A DNA stretch of 64,000 nucleotides from positions 1-64,000 of the forward strand of contig NW_005179187.1 in assembly GCF_000350225.1 (NCBI RefSeq). Direction: 5' to 3'. Within the stretch, counting starts at the first letter, position 1, and each line of letters opens with the position of its first letter. Source of the DNA: Chondrus crispus (lineage: Eukaryota > Rhodophyta > Florideophyceae > Gigartinales > Gigartinaceae). Below the pieces are notes generated by a model, which saw only the letters and a list, made by a program, of their open reading frames with translations, had not been told where the DNA came from and searched no databases. The position numbers were made by a program, and so were the translations under genes. Positions 45,989 through 57,000 of this stretch are shown piece by piece.

Positions 45989-47428
45989 GGGTGGAAGCGT
46001 GGGCGCGGGTAGGCGGTCGACCGAGATAGGCGGATGCCGACGAGACGGATTGCCAGTACGTGGGGTTGTAGCCGACGAGATAGCGAGGGGCAGGCCGTTT
46101 GGTGGTGGATGGTTGAGAGGGAGGTATGAAGTTAGGCACGTCACAGCGTCTTTGTACCCGTAGTCGAGGCCTTTCTTTCGGAGGTGGAGCGAAAGGGATG
46201 AGCGAAAGGAGTACGTACGGGTAGGGAGAGGGTGCCGTGCGCAATGTAAATAATATTGTAACTTAAGGCAAGGCCGCTTGGCGTGGATGGAAACCTCGGC
46301 GGAACAGCAGTCGTGTCCAACAATGCAACAAAAATTGTAAAAACTTCATATGCCACGTGTATACCGCAAAATGATGTAAAACGAACAGTGGGACCGCTGC
46401 ACCGAGAAGGACACTCCGTTCCAACCGAATTTGTTGTTTCCTTCCCGCTCCTTGCTTCTGACTTACCAGATATCGCCACTCCTCTCATGCAAAGCGACCG
46501 AAACACGCCGTGTGCATCATGAGGCCATTCCTCTCTAGCAGAAAACCTCACTTCCCCGCTGGTACCCTACAGGCGGTGTTCACTCGTTTTGCGCAATGAA
46601 CGCCAAGTGTCCATTCCGAGAGATAATGATCACCCCTCGTAGCTAGTGCGTTCCATCCGTTGCGATGGTCGCCCATAACCCCGATGCGCTTCGTGATGGG
46701 CTCCAGAAAGTCCTCTTGTTACACTGCAATCCCGTCTCTGTCTTGCGGCCTAGTCGTGAGAGAGTTAGAATACTTGAGGTACACCGCAGGCCTCGTTACA
46801 GCGATGCTAGTCATAGCGTAAAGTGGCGACACAGGCGAAGGCGTAGCCGCATTAAAGGCACGTGAGCGATTCGCTGCCGGCTGCGTCGTCTAGGGATGGA
46901 ATCATGGGGGCCCGCAGGTCGTAGACAAACACGGACGCGACCGATGGCGTGAGAGTCGACTACCAACACAGGACAGTGAAGTCGAATTGGTGGCGACGGG
47001 CCGGACATTTTACGGTAGACCGTTGAAAGGGAAGCCTGAAGTGGGATGTGCTGCAGCGTGCTCACTCAGAAAAAATCACAAACAAGTCCCACCTGATGCA
47101 CGCCGCACCGCCGTGGGTGGGCATCGGGACGGTAACCGTCAGCACAGCGAATTCTGGAGGAGCGAGTCGCTATTTTCGCGACTGATGGTTTGTACAATGA
47201 CGTTACTCCATATGCGCACTCACCACACGCTCCTAAAATACGCGTTCGTTGTGAGCGTTGCCGGTGGCCACCATGCCAGCAGACTCCGTGCCCACTCCAC
47301 GAACCTGACTAGAGCTGTACGTCATTGCAATGGCCAGACCAATGGCTCTCCTCACATACTCCAAAATTTCATAAAAGATCACATTAATACCTGTACGCAC
47401 TCCGAAAAATTCAAATATTTCTTCTAGG
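45989..47428. other. Right-hand interior of the CACTA-type element, no gene seen
   Basis: Short ORFs only, without motifs. It would contain the subterminal repeats bound by the transposase complex; I did not recognise a clear repeated unit. Confidence 0.4.
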
Positions 47429-47542
47429 GACGGGGAGGTCGAAAGCAACCCTTCCAAGCAACGCGAGGACCCCAGTGGGCTGAACAAACACGCGACGGTT
47501 GATGTAGACCTCGGCCATGAACGCGTTACCCAGGGCCCACGC

Positions 47543-47797
47543 CTACTCACGTTCGAAGTTGTGTACAAGCTCGGCGTGGGCAGGGGCATCGGGGTGCGCA
47601 CACGCGTAACCAAAATGCTTTAAAGCATACGGAAGCGACGCGTGTACTCCGAAAGACGGAAGGGACTCCCGCACAGCTTCCGGTAGCTCGAGGAAGTCCC
47701 TCGGAGTGATACCTTGCTCGAAGGACGCCGATCTGAAGACGCGGCCGTCATCCTCCTCGCAGTGGCGGTAGGTCGCCCAATCGTGGGGCGACACCGC
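47543..47797 (-). pseudogene. Antisense ORF of element C, C-terminal part
   Basis: Eighty-five codons that continue the frame of 61799-60658 exactly across the insertion of element D (see that entry). Contains SPHDWATYRHCEEDDGRVF and ITPRDFLELPEAV and ends at TGA 47543. The DFLELP stretch resembles ADFLAELPP in element A's antisense protein. The 114 bases up to the CACTA end (47431-47542) are C sequence between the antisense stop and the lost pol. Confidence 0.75.
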
Positions 47798-48467
47798 TGT
47801 AGCATAAACACCCCCAACGGAGAGGGGTGTATGCACAGCTCGACGTAGACCCCGTCCGGACGGGAAGACGGGGGTGAAGCGGGACACCAGCTAACGGCAC
47901 CGGGCAGCGGGCCCGGGTAGCGTGGTAGAGCGGGAACGGGGAGGACGCCGGTACGCGCGAGCGGTTCGACGCCTCCACGCCCCGGCGCGGTACTGGGTGA
48001 CGATCCAGTACCGACGGGCGGAGGCGGAGCCGGCTCGTGGGCGTACCGCGCGCGTCCTCAACCCGCGCTCGGTGCCGCTCTAAGGTAGTTAGCGAACGCT
48101 ACCTTAGAATAAGCGGGAAGTCGGACCTTGACGGTCGGTGGGTGACAAGTCCGTGCTTGTCCTCTTCCACCGCCGCCGGTCCGCTCCATATTTAATGTAC
48201 ATAATAGCCTATCATAGTAGTACAGTACCGATGTACTGTAGCGACGTACTGTAGCGGTCGGTCGACACTGTAATACGGTCAGCCATCGGGGCTGACAGTA
48301 CACGTGTGTGCGCGTTCTTCGGTCCCGCACGTACACGTGTACACGTGCACCCCTCTATACTCGAGGGTACACGTGGTAGTACTGTAGAGCATCGAGCTCT
48401 ATAGTAACTCATCCGATTCTGAGTTGATGTAATCTAAAATAAAGCCGCAAGGGGGGGTTATACTACA
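47798..48467 (-). repeat. Element D 3' LTR (670 bp)
   Basis: On the - strand TGTAGTATAACC...GTTTATGCTACA. Almost identical to 59988-60657 (about six substitutions). Confidence 0.95.
48144..48375 (-). promoter_or_regulatory. LTR D promoter: CACGTG boxes, TATA-like box, leader hairpin
   Basis: On the - strand: CACGTG at 48370, 48342, 48334 and 48301, a GGTCAGCC/GGCTGACAG inverted repeat, TATA-like ATTAAATA near 48200, then the hairpin GACAAG/CTTGTC around CACGGA (48161-48144). The second copy is at 60334-60565. Stem and loop sequence match LTR C. Confidence 0.55.
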
Positions 48468-48503
48468 CGGCCCCCCCTTAAGCGAGGACGTCCGCGTCCA
48501 CGG
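48468..48503 (-). promoter_or_regulatory. Element D polypurine tract with pol-tail copy
   Basis: On the - strand TTAAGGGGGGGCCG abuts the 3' LTR. The 24 bases before it read V-D-A-D-V-L-A-stop, a copy of the true pol terminus at 52619-52642 (V-N-A-D-V-H-A-stop). See the finding on the duplicated pol tail. Confidence 0.7.
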
Positions 48504-48521
48504 GTGCTTGTATATAGAGCC

Positions 48522-48746
48522 ATGTCCGACCGAGTAGCTGGTGCTGTCCGTTCCCTCTGTTCCGTCCGTTCCGTCGATCCCGCTCTCTGGTCGGTGTCCT
48601 TCGTGTCCCGCCCCGTGCCCCCTTGCGCGCGTCCTGTGAGCGCCATTAACGCACGACAGAATTCCCGTGTTCTGCGCGTTTGCCTTTCGCGTTCCTTCTG
48701 CGATCCAACCTTGTTCCATTCATCGTCCCTTCGGCCGCCAACGTGA
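48522..48746 (+). pseudogene. Start of the antisense ORF of element D (remnant)
   Basis: ATG 48522 lies in the same context as the start of element C's antisense ORF (AGAGCC-ATG-TCC-GAC) and both begin M-S-D-P/R-V-A. The frame stays open for 75 codons to 48746, but similarity to C fades after about 15 residues. Downstream on this strand I find no frame matching the rest of C's antisense protein, so D's copy has been lost or replaced. Confidence 0.45.
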
Positions 48747-49102
48747 CAATCCTCCTGTCGATAATGTTGGCTACGTCGTACCAATCCGTCTTCGCATCCT
48801 CCGATCCGTCTCCGCCGCCATACCCTACCGAGAGTTTACCCCGTGCCGGTCCACTACGAATGGAATGCCGCGTGCAGCCCGGTAAGCGCCTCATGACTCG
48901 CAATTATCTTCACGAGCAGGCTCCCCCATTTTTTCTCTGGAACAGCTTCCCCGTCCAAGATCACGGTAACTGCCATCTCCATATATTTTGGCAATCCGTT
49001 CCTTGATAGTCGCTCCCCTTTAATCCTCTTCAAACCGCCCGTAATTGTAAACTCAGATTCGCCGGTGTCTTTCTTCACCAGCACAATGCCGGTAGAGCCC
49101 AT
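48646..49102 (-). CDS. Unidentified coding-like frames in the 3' block of element D
   Basis: ATG 49102 opens 82 codons in AT-richer sequence (GIVLVKKDTGESEFTITGGL, then KYMEMAVTVILDGEAVPEK), overlapped by a second frame to 48646 containing KTDWYDVANIIDRRIVTLAA. Residue composition looks like real protein and base composition is unlike the rest of D. It runs in the same direction as D's gag-pol. It may be a fragment captured by the element or part of a lost 3' ORF. No family recognised. Confidence 0.3.
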
Positions 49103-52100
49103 ACACCTCCCTCATGGGGTCGCTCGGGGTCCGCTGTGCACAGCGAGTCTCACGTCAAAATGTGGGTTCTTGGTGTCTTCTCGCAAGCCAGTCGCTCGTG
49201 CCATCGCGATGGTCCCCTGGCACCAGCCCTCCGACAGCATCTCGACTCTCTTGATTCATCACGTCCGTACGCCAAGACATCCGCTGCTGTCCTGTCCCCG
49301 TAGACGCCGTCTCCTTTATGACTCCCGCACGAGTAGGGCCGTCCCACAATTGCCCCCACCTCAATTTGCCGACCCGTGCGAGGGGGGGAGACAGGTGGCA
49401 TTTCCACTCATGGTACTCGTCGGTCCTTCGGGGGCGTGCCGCTTAATTCCCTTCCCGCGATCGCACGCTGCGGGGGCGCCGTGCTCTCGCACTTTCGCGC
49501 ACACTGCGTCCTCGTCCCTTCTGGGCGCCGGTCGGGGTCTCGCTTTGCGTCCGGACGGATAGGGAGGACCTGGATGTACTGCACACCAAAAGGGGGGGAG
49601 GACGTCCTCCCTTGGGTTCGGGGTCCGTTCGACCACTCTACTTGTCTGGATTACTTCTTACCGCGTATAGTGCGGTGGCTCTTCGTTATGCCACACCTAC
49701 CCGTCCGTTAATCCCCTTCCTGCTTCCCCACATCGACCCTCTTTCTCGTCGGAGCCGGGGGCCTCTTTCGCTCGTCCTCCCGCGAGCTCTGGTACGTGGC
49801 GCTGGTGTCCTCCCGCTTCCCGTGCAGCGGGGTCTTCGTGATAACATCGCACACGCACAAGGGGACGACGCGACGTAGCGGTAGGTCGGGGCGTTTCGTG
49901 TGGTAGGCGGGTCTGTGGAAGGCCTCTCCATGAGGGGGATAGTGTCGGTGCCGCGCGCGTAGGCGACTCGTGGTTCTGCCCGCACGGCGAGAGCGACCTG
50001 GGGCATGAGCATGCGCCGCTACAGTGCACAGTCCTGTGCCCTTGGTCCAATCACGAAAATAAATCATCAAAAAATAGCCACCATAAATTCCTCGGCGAAT
50101 TTTTGGCTAAAATCCCCTCACGAGCGGTGATTGGTGCGCTGTCATCTGCTAGCCAGATTTTTCCAAAAATGGGAAAGCGATGTCGCTGATGCTCCATCAT
50201 GCGATGGCGGGCTGCCTCGCGTACAGTACCGCGAGCTGTCAGTGAGGATGGTCGATGTTTTTGATACGAGGTCTACGCTGACGAGGTGGTCGGTGATTCA
50301 AAGGGAAAGAGCGTCGGCGCTCCTCTACGATGAGAGCTGAAGCGGAGGGGCTTGGGGCTGGACCTACGGAGGTCCGTCTTTTTCGTGATTCCTCGGCCAC
50401 GAAGCACGTGTGGGTTCGCGCGTTTTCCCCTTCTTCCTCTGCCAAATTGCCTTGCCCCGGTCTGCACCACCCCCCCACTAACCGGAGGAGAGGTGGCTGT
50501 CGTTAGGCGGACGCACTCACGGCCGCTCGTCTCGGCATCCGTGGCTGGTGCCGCCTCTCATAGCGTATCAGACTTGTCGCTCCTCGTCGTTGACGGCGGG
50601 ACGCGACAGCGTTGGGTGTTTTCGTAATTGGCGCGCCTCTGTATGCTCGAAGCGGCGTGGTTGCGCTTCTGCGACGCGGACGACGGTTTCCTTGCGGACT
50701 GTGCCGGAACGATTTCGGGTTCCAACTGTTTTCTTGGTGGGAGTTGCGGCGTTTCCCGCCAAAGATCAAGGTTCCACGAAAAAGAAGGGAAGTGAGGGGG
50801 TGGTGCGAGTCGGTCGCTCTCGTCAACAAATTCGTTCCTTGCTGCGGCTTCGCAGCTTCTCATTACCGTCCACGGCCCGACTCTCGTACGGGGCGAGCCG
50901 TCACGCCGTCTCGATCAAGGGGGTTGCTGGACTCGCCGCAGAGATCATCGATGGCGACCTCCATTTGCGGATGGAGGGCCGTGTTCCCTCATAACTCCAG
51001 ATTTCTTTTCTCTTCTCGTGTATTACCCGTTCCGTTGGCTTGTATCTGCCCGTCCTGACCCTTCGGTACTTACTTCACTCGCATAGACGGAGCCGTATTC
51101 CCTTTTCCGTCTTCGTTCGCCACCCGTCGTGAGGCGTCTCCATCTTTCTCCGAGGCCGGCTCTCTCTCTGTACGCTATCTCGGGGAGGCCGTATCCAACC
51201 CCTTATTTCGACAGTCACTCACTCTAGTGCGGGGTACGCCCTCGAGACGGTTGGGGGCCTCTCCGCGAAAGGCGTAGGTGACGAGATCCTCTCGCCAGTC
51301 GTGCCGCGAGGGGACATCGTGTGCCCTTCGTCCGCGGCAATGGTGCCGTGCCCTTTCGGCAAGGCCCCGTCGGGGCCCCTTGTAGCGGTGCCACATCCGT
51401 CGAGTACGTGAACTCCGTGGTATGCGAGTTACGGCTCTTGACGCGGGTACTGAGCTCGACGTGGTCGACCACGGAGGCGTACCTATCCTTTGTCGCACCC
51501 TTGCCACGCGAGTACGACGCGTCGTGCGGAGTGCGGCCGGTGGCGTGGTCCCGCATATGAGGGGGACAGTTGCATCGGTGGCGCAAGCTTGGTAGTCTTC
51601 GGGTCTCCGTTCTCGGCTCATTATGCCGACCTCGGTATGCTTCCTTCCCCCCTACGGTGAGGGGGCGGACGTGTGTACCTTCTGTCCAGTACCCGTTGTA
51701 CCCTAGCTCAGCGCCGTCCGCATTCTCCTTGCTTTTCGTATGGCGTAAAGTACCCCCGTGCGCCATGCACGTGATGCTGTAATTGCCACCGTTAGTTTTC
51801 CGTTATTTTCCGGGGATGGTGGCGGGGTGATTTGGTGATGGCGCAAGCGGTGTTGGTGCATGGCGCGCACCTCCAGCGCCGCTCACGTGTAACGTTCTCA
51901 TCCCCCGTAATTTTCCTTATTACGGAACGTGTCTCGGCGGCGGATTTGAAGTGTCTCGCGTCCGTGCGCATATATTGGTGCCCCTCAGGCTGAGTTGCTT
52001 TCGCTTACCTCTCCTTCCTTAACTATCCTGGCGACTGCTGTGGCGAATGCAGCCTCGCTCGTCTGCGCATCTGCCGACGCGTTTTGCCCGCTTCCTCGCG

Positions 52101-52609
52101 CACGACCCACTCCGGGAGGGCCATGATCCGGTCTTCTGCCGGGCTCTCCGACCCGGATGCTGATTGAAAGCTCGACGTGAGCCTCCCCCTTCTCGGTTAT
52201 ACCGAGACCAAAGCGACGGGCACTCTTGGTCTCTCACTCTGCCCATCGAGGGCTCTCGTGATTCCACTGTTGATCTCCTCGTTCTTCGGGCGCCGCTCCT
52301 TGCCGTGGTTGCTGGACTTAACGGATCGTCCGGCAATTCTGTTCGGGGGGGGGGTCGTCTGACTTTTCCGATCCGAACCGGGGTTCGCGGTCCTCGTAAT
52401 GTCGGTCATTACGGGGGCACAAAATTTTTTTCAGGCAGTTCGTACTGTCCTGTTCTTATTTCTCGCGTCCTTGACGTCCGAGAAGTCAAGACGACTTGAC
52501 TTGAACACGTCCCCGGCTGTGACCCTCTGATAGGGTCCACCGTCCTCCTTCGCTTCCCCTTTCAGTCTGTTCGTGCAGGCTGGGGTGAATCCGCGAAGGA
52601 GCGCTTGAG
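49103..52609. other. 3' block of element D, no supported gene
   Basis: About 3.5 kb between the unidentified frames and the end of pol. Many short ORFs on both strands, none with motifs or homology to A, B or C. 50040-50180 is an AT-rich patch with short inverted repeats (AATAGCC...GGCTAAAA), perhaps a small non-autonomous transposon. 51780-51960 is another composition change. Confidence 0.4.
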
Positions 52610-52643
52610 GGCCCCCCCTTAAGCGTGAACGTCCGCGTTCACG
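52610..52643 (-). repeat. Second polypurine-like tract at the end of element D pol
   Basis: On the - strand the last pol codons (52642-52619) run straight into GGGGGGGCCC. Apart from four substitutions and the flanking base, this 33-base segment repeats 48470-48503, next to the 3' LTR. It also forms a 7-bp hairpin (52625-52642, TCCG loop). Confidence 0.65.
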
Positions 52644-54099
52644 GTTTGGGTGAGGTCTCTGCCGGTACGTCTCCGGAGGCTTTGGGCGTAACGAGACAAC
52701 AACTCCTCTGGGACGTGAGTCCGCGCAGTCCAAGTGGGCGCGTCGTAATCCGCCAACTTGATGAGGAACTCCGTAGTTCCGTCTTCCATGACTTGATGTC
52801 TCAGTAGCCGTTCGACGGCATACTGCGTTCCCGCGGCGGCCTTATCGGCGAGGTCCCGCCGGGTCGTCGTACTTGCTCGTGGCGCGTCTATCCGAGACGG
52901 CGCATTCACGCGGCGGTCGGCGGAGACTCGCTCGGTGACCCCATCACGATCGATCGTGATGGTTTGCCGGTCATTGGCGAGCACGCGGTAGGGTCCGACC
53001 GCGGGCGAAGCGAGCTTGTTCGATGTCTTAGCCCCATCGGTGGGGTTGAGATATACGTATTCTCCGGGACGGAGCCGGGAATTAATACGTCGTATGCGCT
53101 TATCGAAGTCGCGCTTGTAGCGAGCCTGCGTGCGACGCAGGCTCCCGTAGGCCTTCTGGATAGTCGAGTCCAAGGTCTTGAGGAACTCGGCACGCTGGTT
53201 CCCCCTATCGGAAGGGGGCGCGTCGCCGTCGGCCCGTCGGAGAGAGAACTCCGGCGGTGGCCTGCTGAACACGACCTCAAACGGCGTGGTGCGTGTGGTG
53301 CCATGTACTTGGGAGTTGTACGCATACGTAAGCGGCCCCACGTACACATCGCAGTCGTCCTGGTGTTCACCCACGTAGTTCCGCAGCATCGAGGCGATTG
53401 TTCGGTTATATCGCTCGACTTGCGCGTTCGTCTGGGGATGGTACGCCGAAGTTTACATATTCGTTATCCCCAGAACGCGGCACGTGCTGTGGAAGAACTT
53501 GGCATTAAACTGAGGGCCGTTGTCCGAAAGCAACGTGCGAGCGACGCCATACTTGAACACCCACGAGTCGCAGAACGCAACTGCGACCGTGTACGCTGTT
53601 ATCGTGCGGAGCGCAACGACTTGCGTTAGCTTACTGAAGCGGTCCGTTATTACGAGCAGGAATCGTTTTCCTGTCTTCGTCATGGGGAGTGGCCCCAAGA
53701 TGTCGATGGCGAGGCTCTCGAGGGGCCTCGTAGCTGGAAACAATCTCAATCGGTTGAGATGTTTCCTCAGCTTCACCCGGTTCATCGCGCAGGTTCGACA
53801 CCCTCGCACCGTGGCTGCGACGTCTGCAGCCAGGTGGGGCTACTAGTACTCGCGTCGAAGTGCGTAATACATACGGTTCTGGCCCGGGTGCCCCGCGATG
53901 GCCGGGTTGTGGCACAGGCGAAGGAGCCTGGCGCGAAGCGTCCGAGGAACCACTACCTGAACGATATCAGGGTCGAAGGGGTGTCTCCGTTTGAGCACCC
54001 CTTGGTGGTCCTCGAAGAACGCGGAGTCTCGAGACTTGGACTGTCGTGCCAAAACGGTTTGGCAGAAGTCATCCACGCGTTGCTCCTCGGCTATCTCCT
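52619..54099 (-). pseudogene. pol: Element D pol, second part: integrase and chromodomain
   Basis: Follows RNase H. The zinc finger reads LCHNPAIAGHPG (54076-53843 frame) and CRTCAMN (53809 frame); two stops, TAG TAG at about 53845, sit where Tyr-Trp is expected. The core shows AIDILGPLP, LSDNGPQFNA and QVERYNRTI; a TAA at 53453 interrupts it before SAYHPQTN. The last frame (53389-52619) has the basic C-terminal domain and a chromodomain-like end (YAVERLLRHQ, FLIKLADYDAPTW, HVPEELLSRY), more divergent than that of A and B. It ends V-N-A-D-V-H-A-TAA, overlapping the duplicated tract. Confidence 0.88.
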
Positions 54100-57000
54100 C
54101 TATCGTAAGAGGGGCCGGAAGGTCGTCCTGCGGTGGGGCGACCGGGGAGTCGAGCGCGCCAGCCTTGGGGTCTTCGGCGCGCTGGATGTCGGCGGCGTCG
54201 AACTCCTCGTTCTCCTCCCAAACGAATTGGGTCCTTGGAGAGCGGGGGCTTCGTCGTCACCTCTCGGTTCGTCGCGCGTCCGTACGCGCGACCTTGTTCG
54301 GGCTTTGGCTTGGTTCCGTGTCGGTACGAAGACATGGACGGCCTGATGATCACAGCTCGCGGTACAAGCGTAGTCGGCGAGCTCGTTCGATACGTCTCTA
54401 ACTGTCGTGCCCCCGTCGAAAGTTGGGGTGTCGTCATCCACCTCGACGGTGGGGCGAGGGTCATCGGCGACTTTCGGCGACACGAGTCGTGACAGGGCAT
54501 CGGGCACCTGATACACGCGTCCGGGGCGGTATTGAATGTTGAAATCGTATTCAGCCAGACGTACCCGCCACCGGGTGAGTCTTCCGGAACTCTCGGTGAG
54601 GGACATGAGCCATCGGAGGGCGTCATGGTCCGTCCGTACGGTGAACTTCGTGCCTTCTACGTAGGGCCGTAGTGTTCGGACGGCCCACACTACGGCGAAG
54701 CACTCGCGTTCGGTAGCGCTGTAGTTGCGCTCAATATCGGACAGTGAGTACGACCAATACCCCACGGGGCGCCAGTCGTTCGGCTCTTCGTGCTCCTGAA
54801 GTAAGGTGCAGCCGAGTTGGTAGGCACTCGCGTCGGTGTCTATCATGTACGGACGACCGTGCCGGGGCAACGCGAGGATCGGCGGAGCGATCATGCACTT
54901 CTTAAGGTTCTCGAACGCCTGAAGTTGCAGCTCCGGCGGGTTATAGAAGTCAAGATCCGAATCCTTGCGCGTCATGTCGGTCAGAGGACGCGCAATCTTA
55001 GCGAACCCCTTAACGAATCGGCGGTATACGTTACACGCCCCGAGGAACGAGCGCACTTGCGTCAACGTCCTCGGGAACGTGAACGTCTTGAAAGCGTCGG
55101 CCGCCGTATCGGCCACGCTCAACTTGCCTGGGGAGATGACGTGTCCCAGGTAGTGCACCTTCGGTCGGAATAAACTGCACTTCTTGAGCTTAAGGGAGAT
55201 ACCAGAACTCCGCAGTAAGCTCAAGACGGTATCGAGATGCCTCGCGTGTTCTCCGTGCGTACGGGAGAACACGATCACGTCGTCGAGATAGACGAGGCAT
55301 ATTTGCCAGCGGACTCCGGAGAGTATTATGTCGAGCGCAGGTTGGAAGGTGGCCGGTGCCCGTTTGAGTCTAAACGGCATGCCCAAGTGGCGAAACGTGC
55401 CCATGTGCGTCGTAAACGTGGTCTTATCCCGGTCTTCCGGAGCGACCGGGATCTGCCAATAACCGGAATTGCAGTCCAACGTGGTGAAAACGGCTGCATC
55501 TCCTAACGAGTCGATGCAGTCGTCCATCCGTGGCAGCGGATACGAATCCGCTGCGGTCTTCGCGTTCAGACGCCGGTAGTCCACGCAGAACCGAAGAGAG
55601 CCGTCTTTCTTCGGTACGAGCACCATGGGGGACGCCCACTCGGTGCTCGCGGGTTCGATAACCCCTGCGTTCAACATCTTGTTGACGTCCTTCGAAACCA
55701 TTTCGCGCATGGCCGGGCCCTTCCGATAGGGCATAGAGCGAATCGGTTTCGTTCCCGGTTCGAGGGGAATGCGGTGCTCCGTGGCTTGGATCGTTCCAAG
55801 CGCACCGTTCCACAGACTCTAGTGCTTACGGAGCATCTCGAGTACGTGGCCACGGAACTTTTCATCGTCGATGTATGACAGGTCGATCTCTTTTTCCCAA
55901 TCCATCGGTTGATTTTCGGGATCCTTTTGCTGGTAGAGTACAGTACTCCTCGCCGCCAGTTGGCATAAAGGTGACCGTTCGTCCGGGTCGACCCCCCTGC
56001 CCCCGGCGGTGGTCTTATCGTCGGAGTTGGATCGGCCAACTCCTACCCCACCGACTTGATCGGTCAAGTCGGTCAGGTGTAGTGCGTGCGCGATCCCCTC
56101 GGTGACCTTACGTTCGGGAGTGAGGATCGCGAGGGGGTTGCGCTTCGCGTATCCTACGACGGTGTGCTTCGGAAGCCTCTTTTCTCGTCGTGAGAAATTC
56201 GCGACGATGACGTCGAAGGTCTGATTCGGTAGGACCTCCGCGACGCCATTCGTAAGTCTCACTCCATGTCGGTGTTGGAGTGAGGGCTTGGGTTCCAGGA
56301 ACACGAGGCCCCTCCCCGCGGTTATCACACGCACGCGGGTTTGTGACATCGCCGGGATGGTAACCCAGCGGGCGATTCGGATCGCTTGCGGGGCCTCCTC
56401 CCGTACGTCTGGCCGACCCGTGTGTCGGCCTTGTCGCCTGGTAGGGGGAGTCGACTCCCCCTTTCCGTCGACGATGGCGACGGAACCGCCTTGGCGTAGC
56501 TCCAATCGTTGAGCTTCTATGTCGATACATCGCACGTGCTATCGATGAAGGCCGTGCCGAGGAGGACCGGCACGGCGAGCTGGTCCGCGACTACGAACGG
56601 AATTCGGAACACCGTGTTCTTCAACCGCACGGCCAGGCGAACGACGGCCGAAAGCTTGAGGGGGTTGCCATTCGCGCCTGCCAGTCGTGGCAGAGGTGCG
56701 TCGTGCACGACGTAACGCGTCCAATCGGGGGGAAGGTCGGCCTTCCTCACCAGATTATACCCCGAGCACGTATCAACGGCGATCGTGCGGGGTTTAAATG
56801 CATTTCCCTCTGTGGCTATCGAGCCGAGGACGTTGTAAATCTTCGACGTCATAAGAAAAATGACGCCGTCGACAACCTTCGGGGCGGCCTTATCGGTGAG
56901 GTCGTTCCGCCGGGACCTTCGATTTCGTTGCTGGCCCCGCTTGCGTTTCCTTCTCCCCCTTTCTTGGGGCTTCCGCGGATCAGTGACGCCCCTCGGATTA

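Larger units (their letters stand above)
36672..47428 (-). mobile_element. CACTA/EnSpm-type DNA transposon carrying host gene fragments
   Basis: Ends are proposed from short inverted repeats, CCTAAAAGAAAT at 36672 and its near match CTTCTAGG-end at 47428 (11 of 12 bases), flanked by a 3-bp duplication GAC (36669-36671, 47429-47431). A 3-bp duplication is typical of CACTA transposons, although the ends read CCTA instead of CACTA. Inside are a tnp2-type transposase (-), a second ORF with an RG-rich tail (+), a PP4R3-like pseudogene (-) and a C2H2 finger exon (-). The transposase identifies the superfamily. That everything between belongs to one element is inference from the ends. Confidence 0.6.

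Noticed and set aside
46811..47428. A continuation of element C's antisense ORF towards 47233
   Set aside because: The overlapping frame changes phase and runs into the proposed transposon end; no similarity to A or B supports it.
49065..51766. ORFs of 148-180 codons on both strands in element D's 3' block
   Set aside because: No motif, overlapping each other on opposite strands in GC-rich DNA, and no counterpart in related elements.
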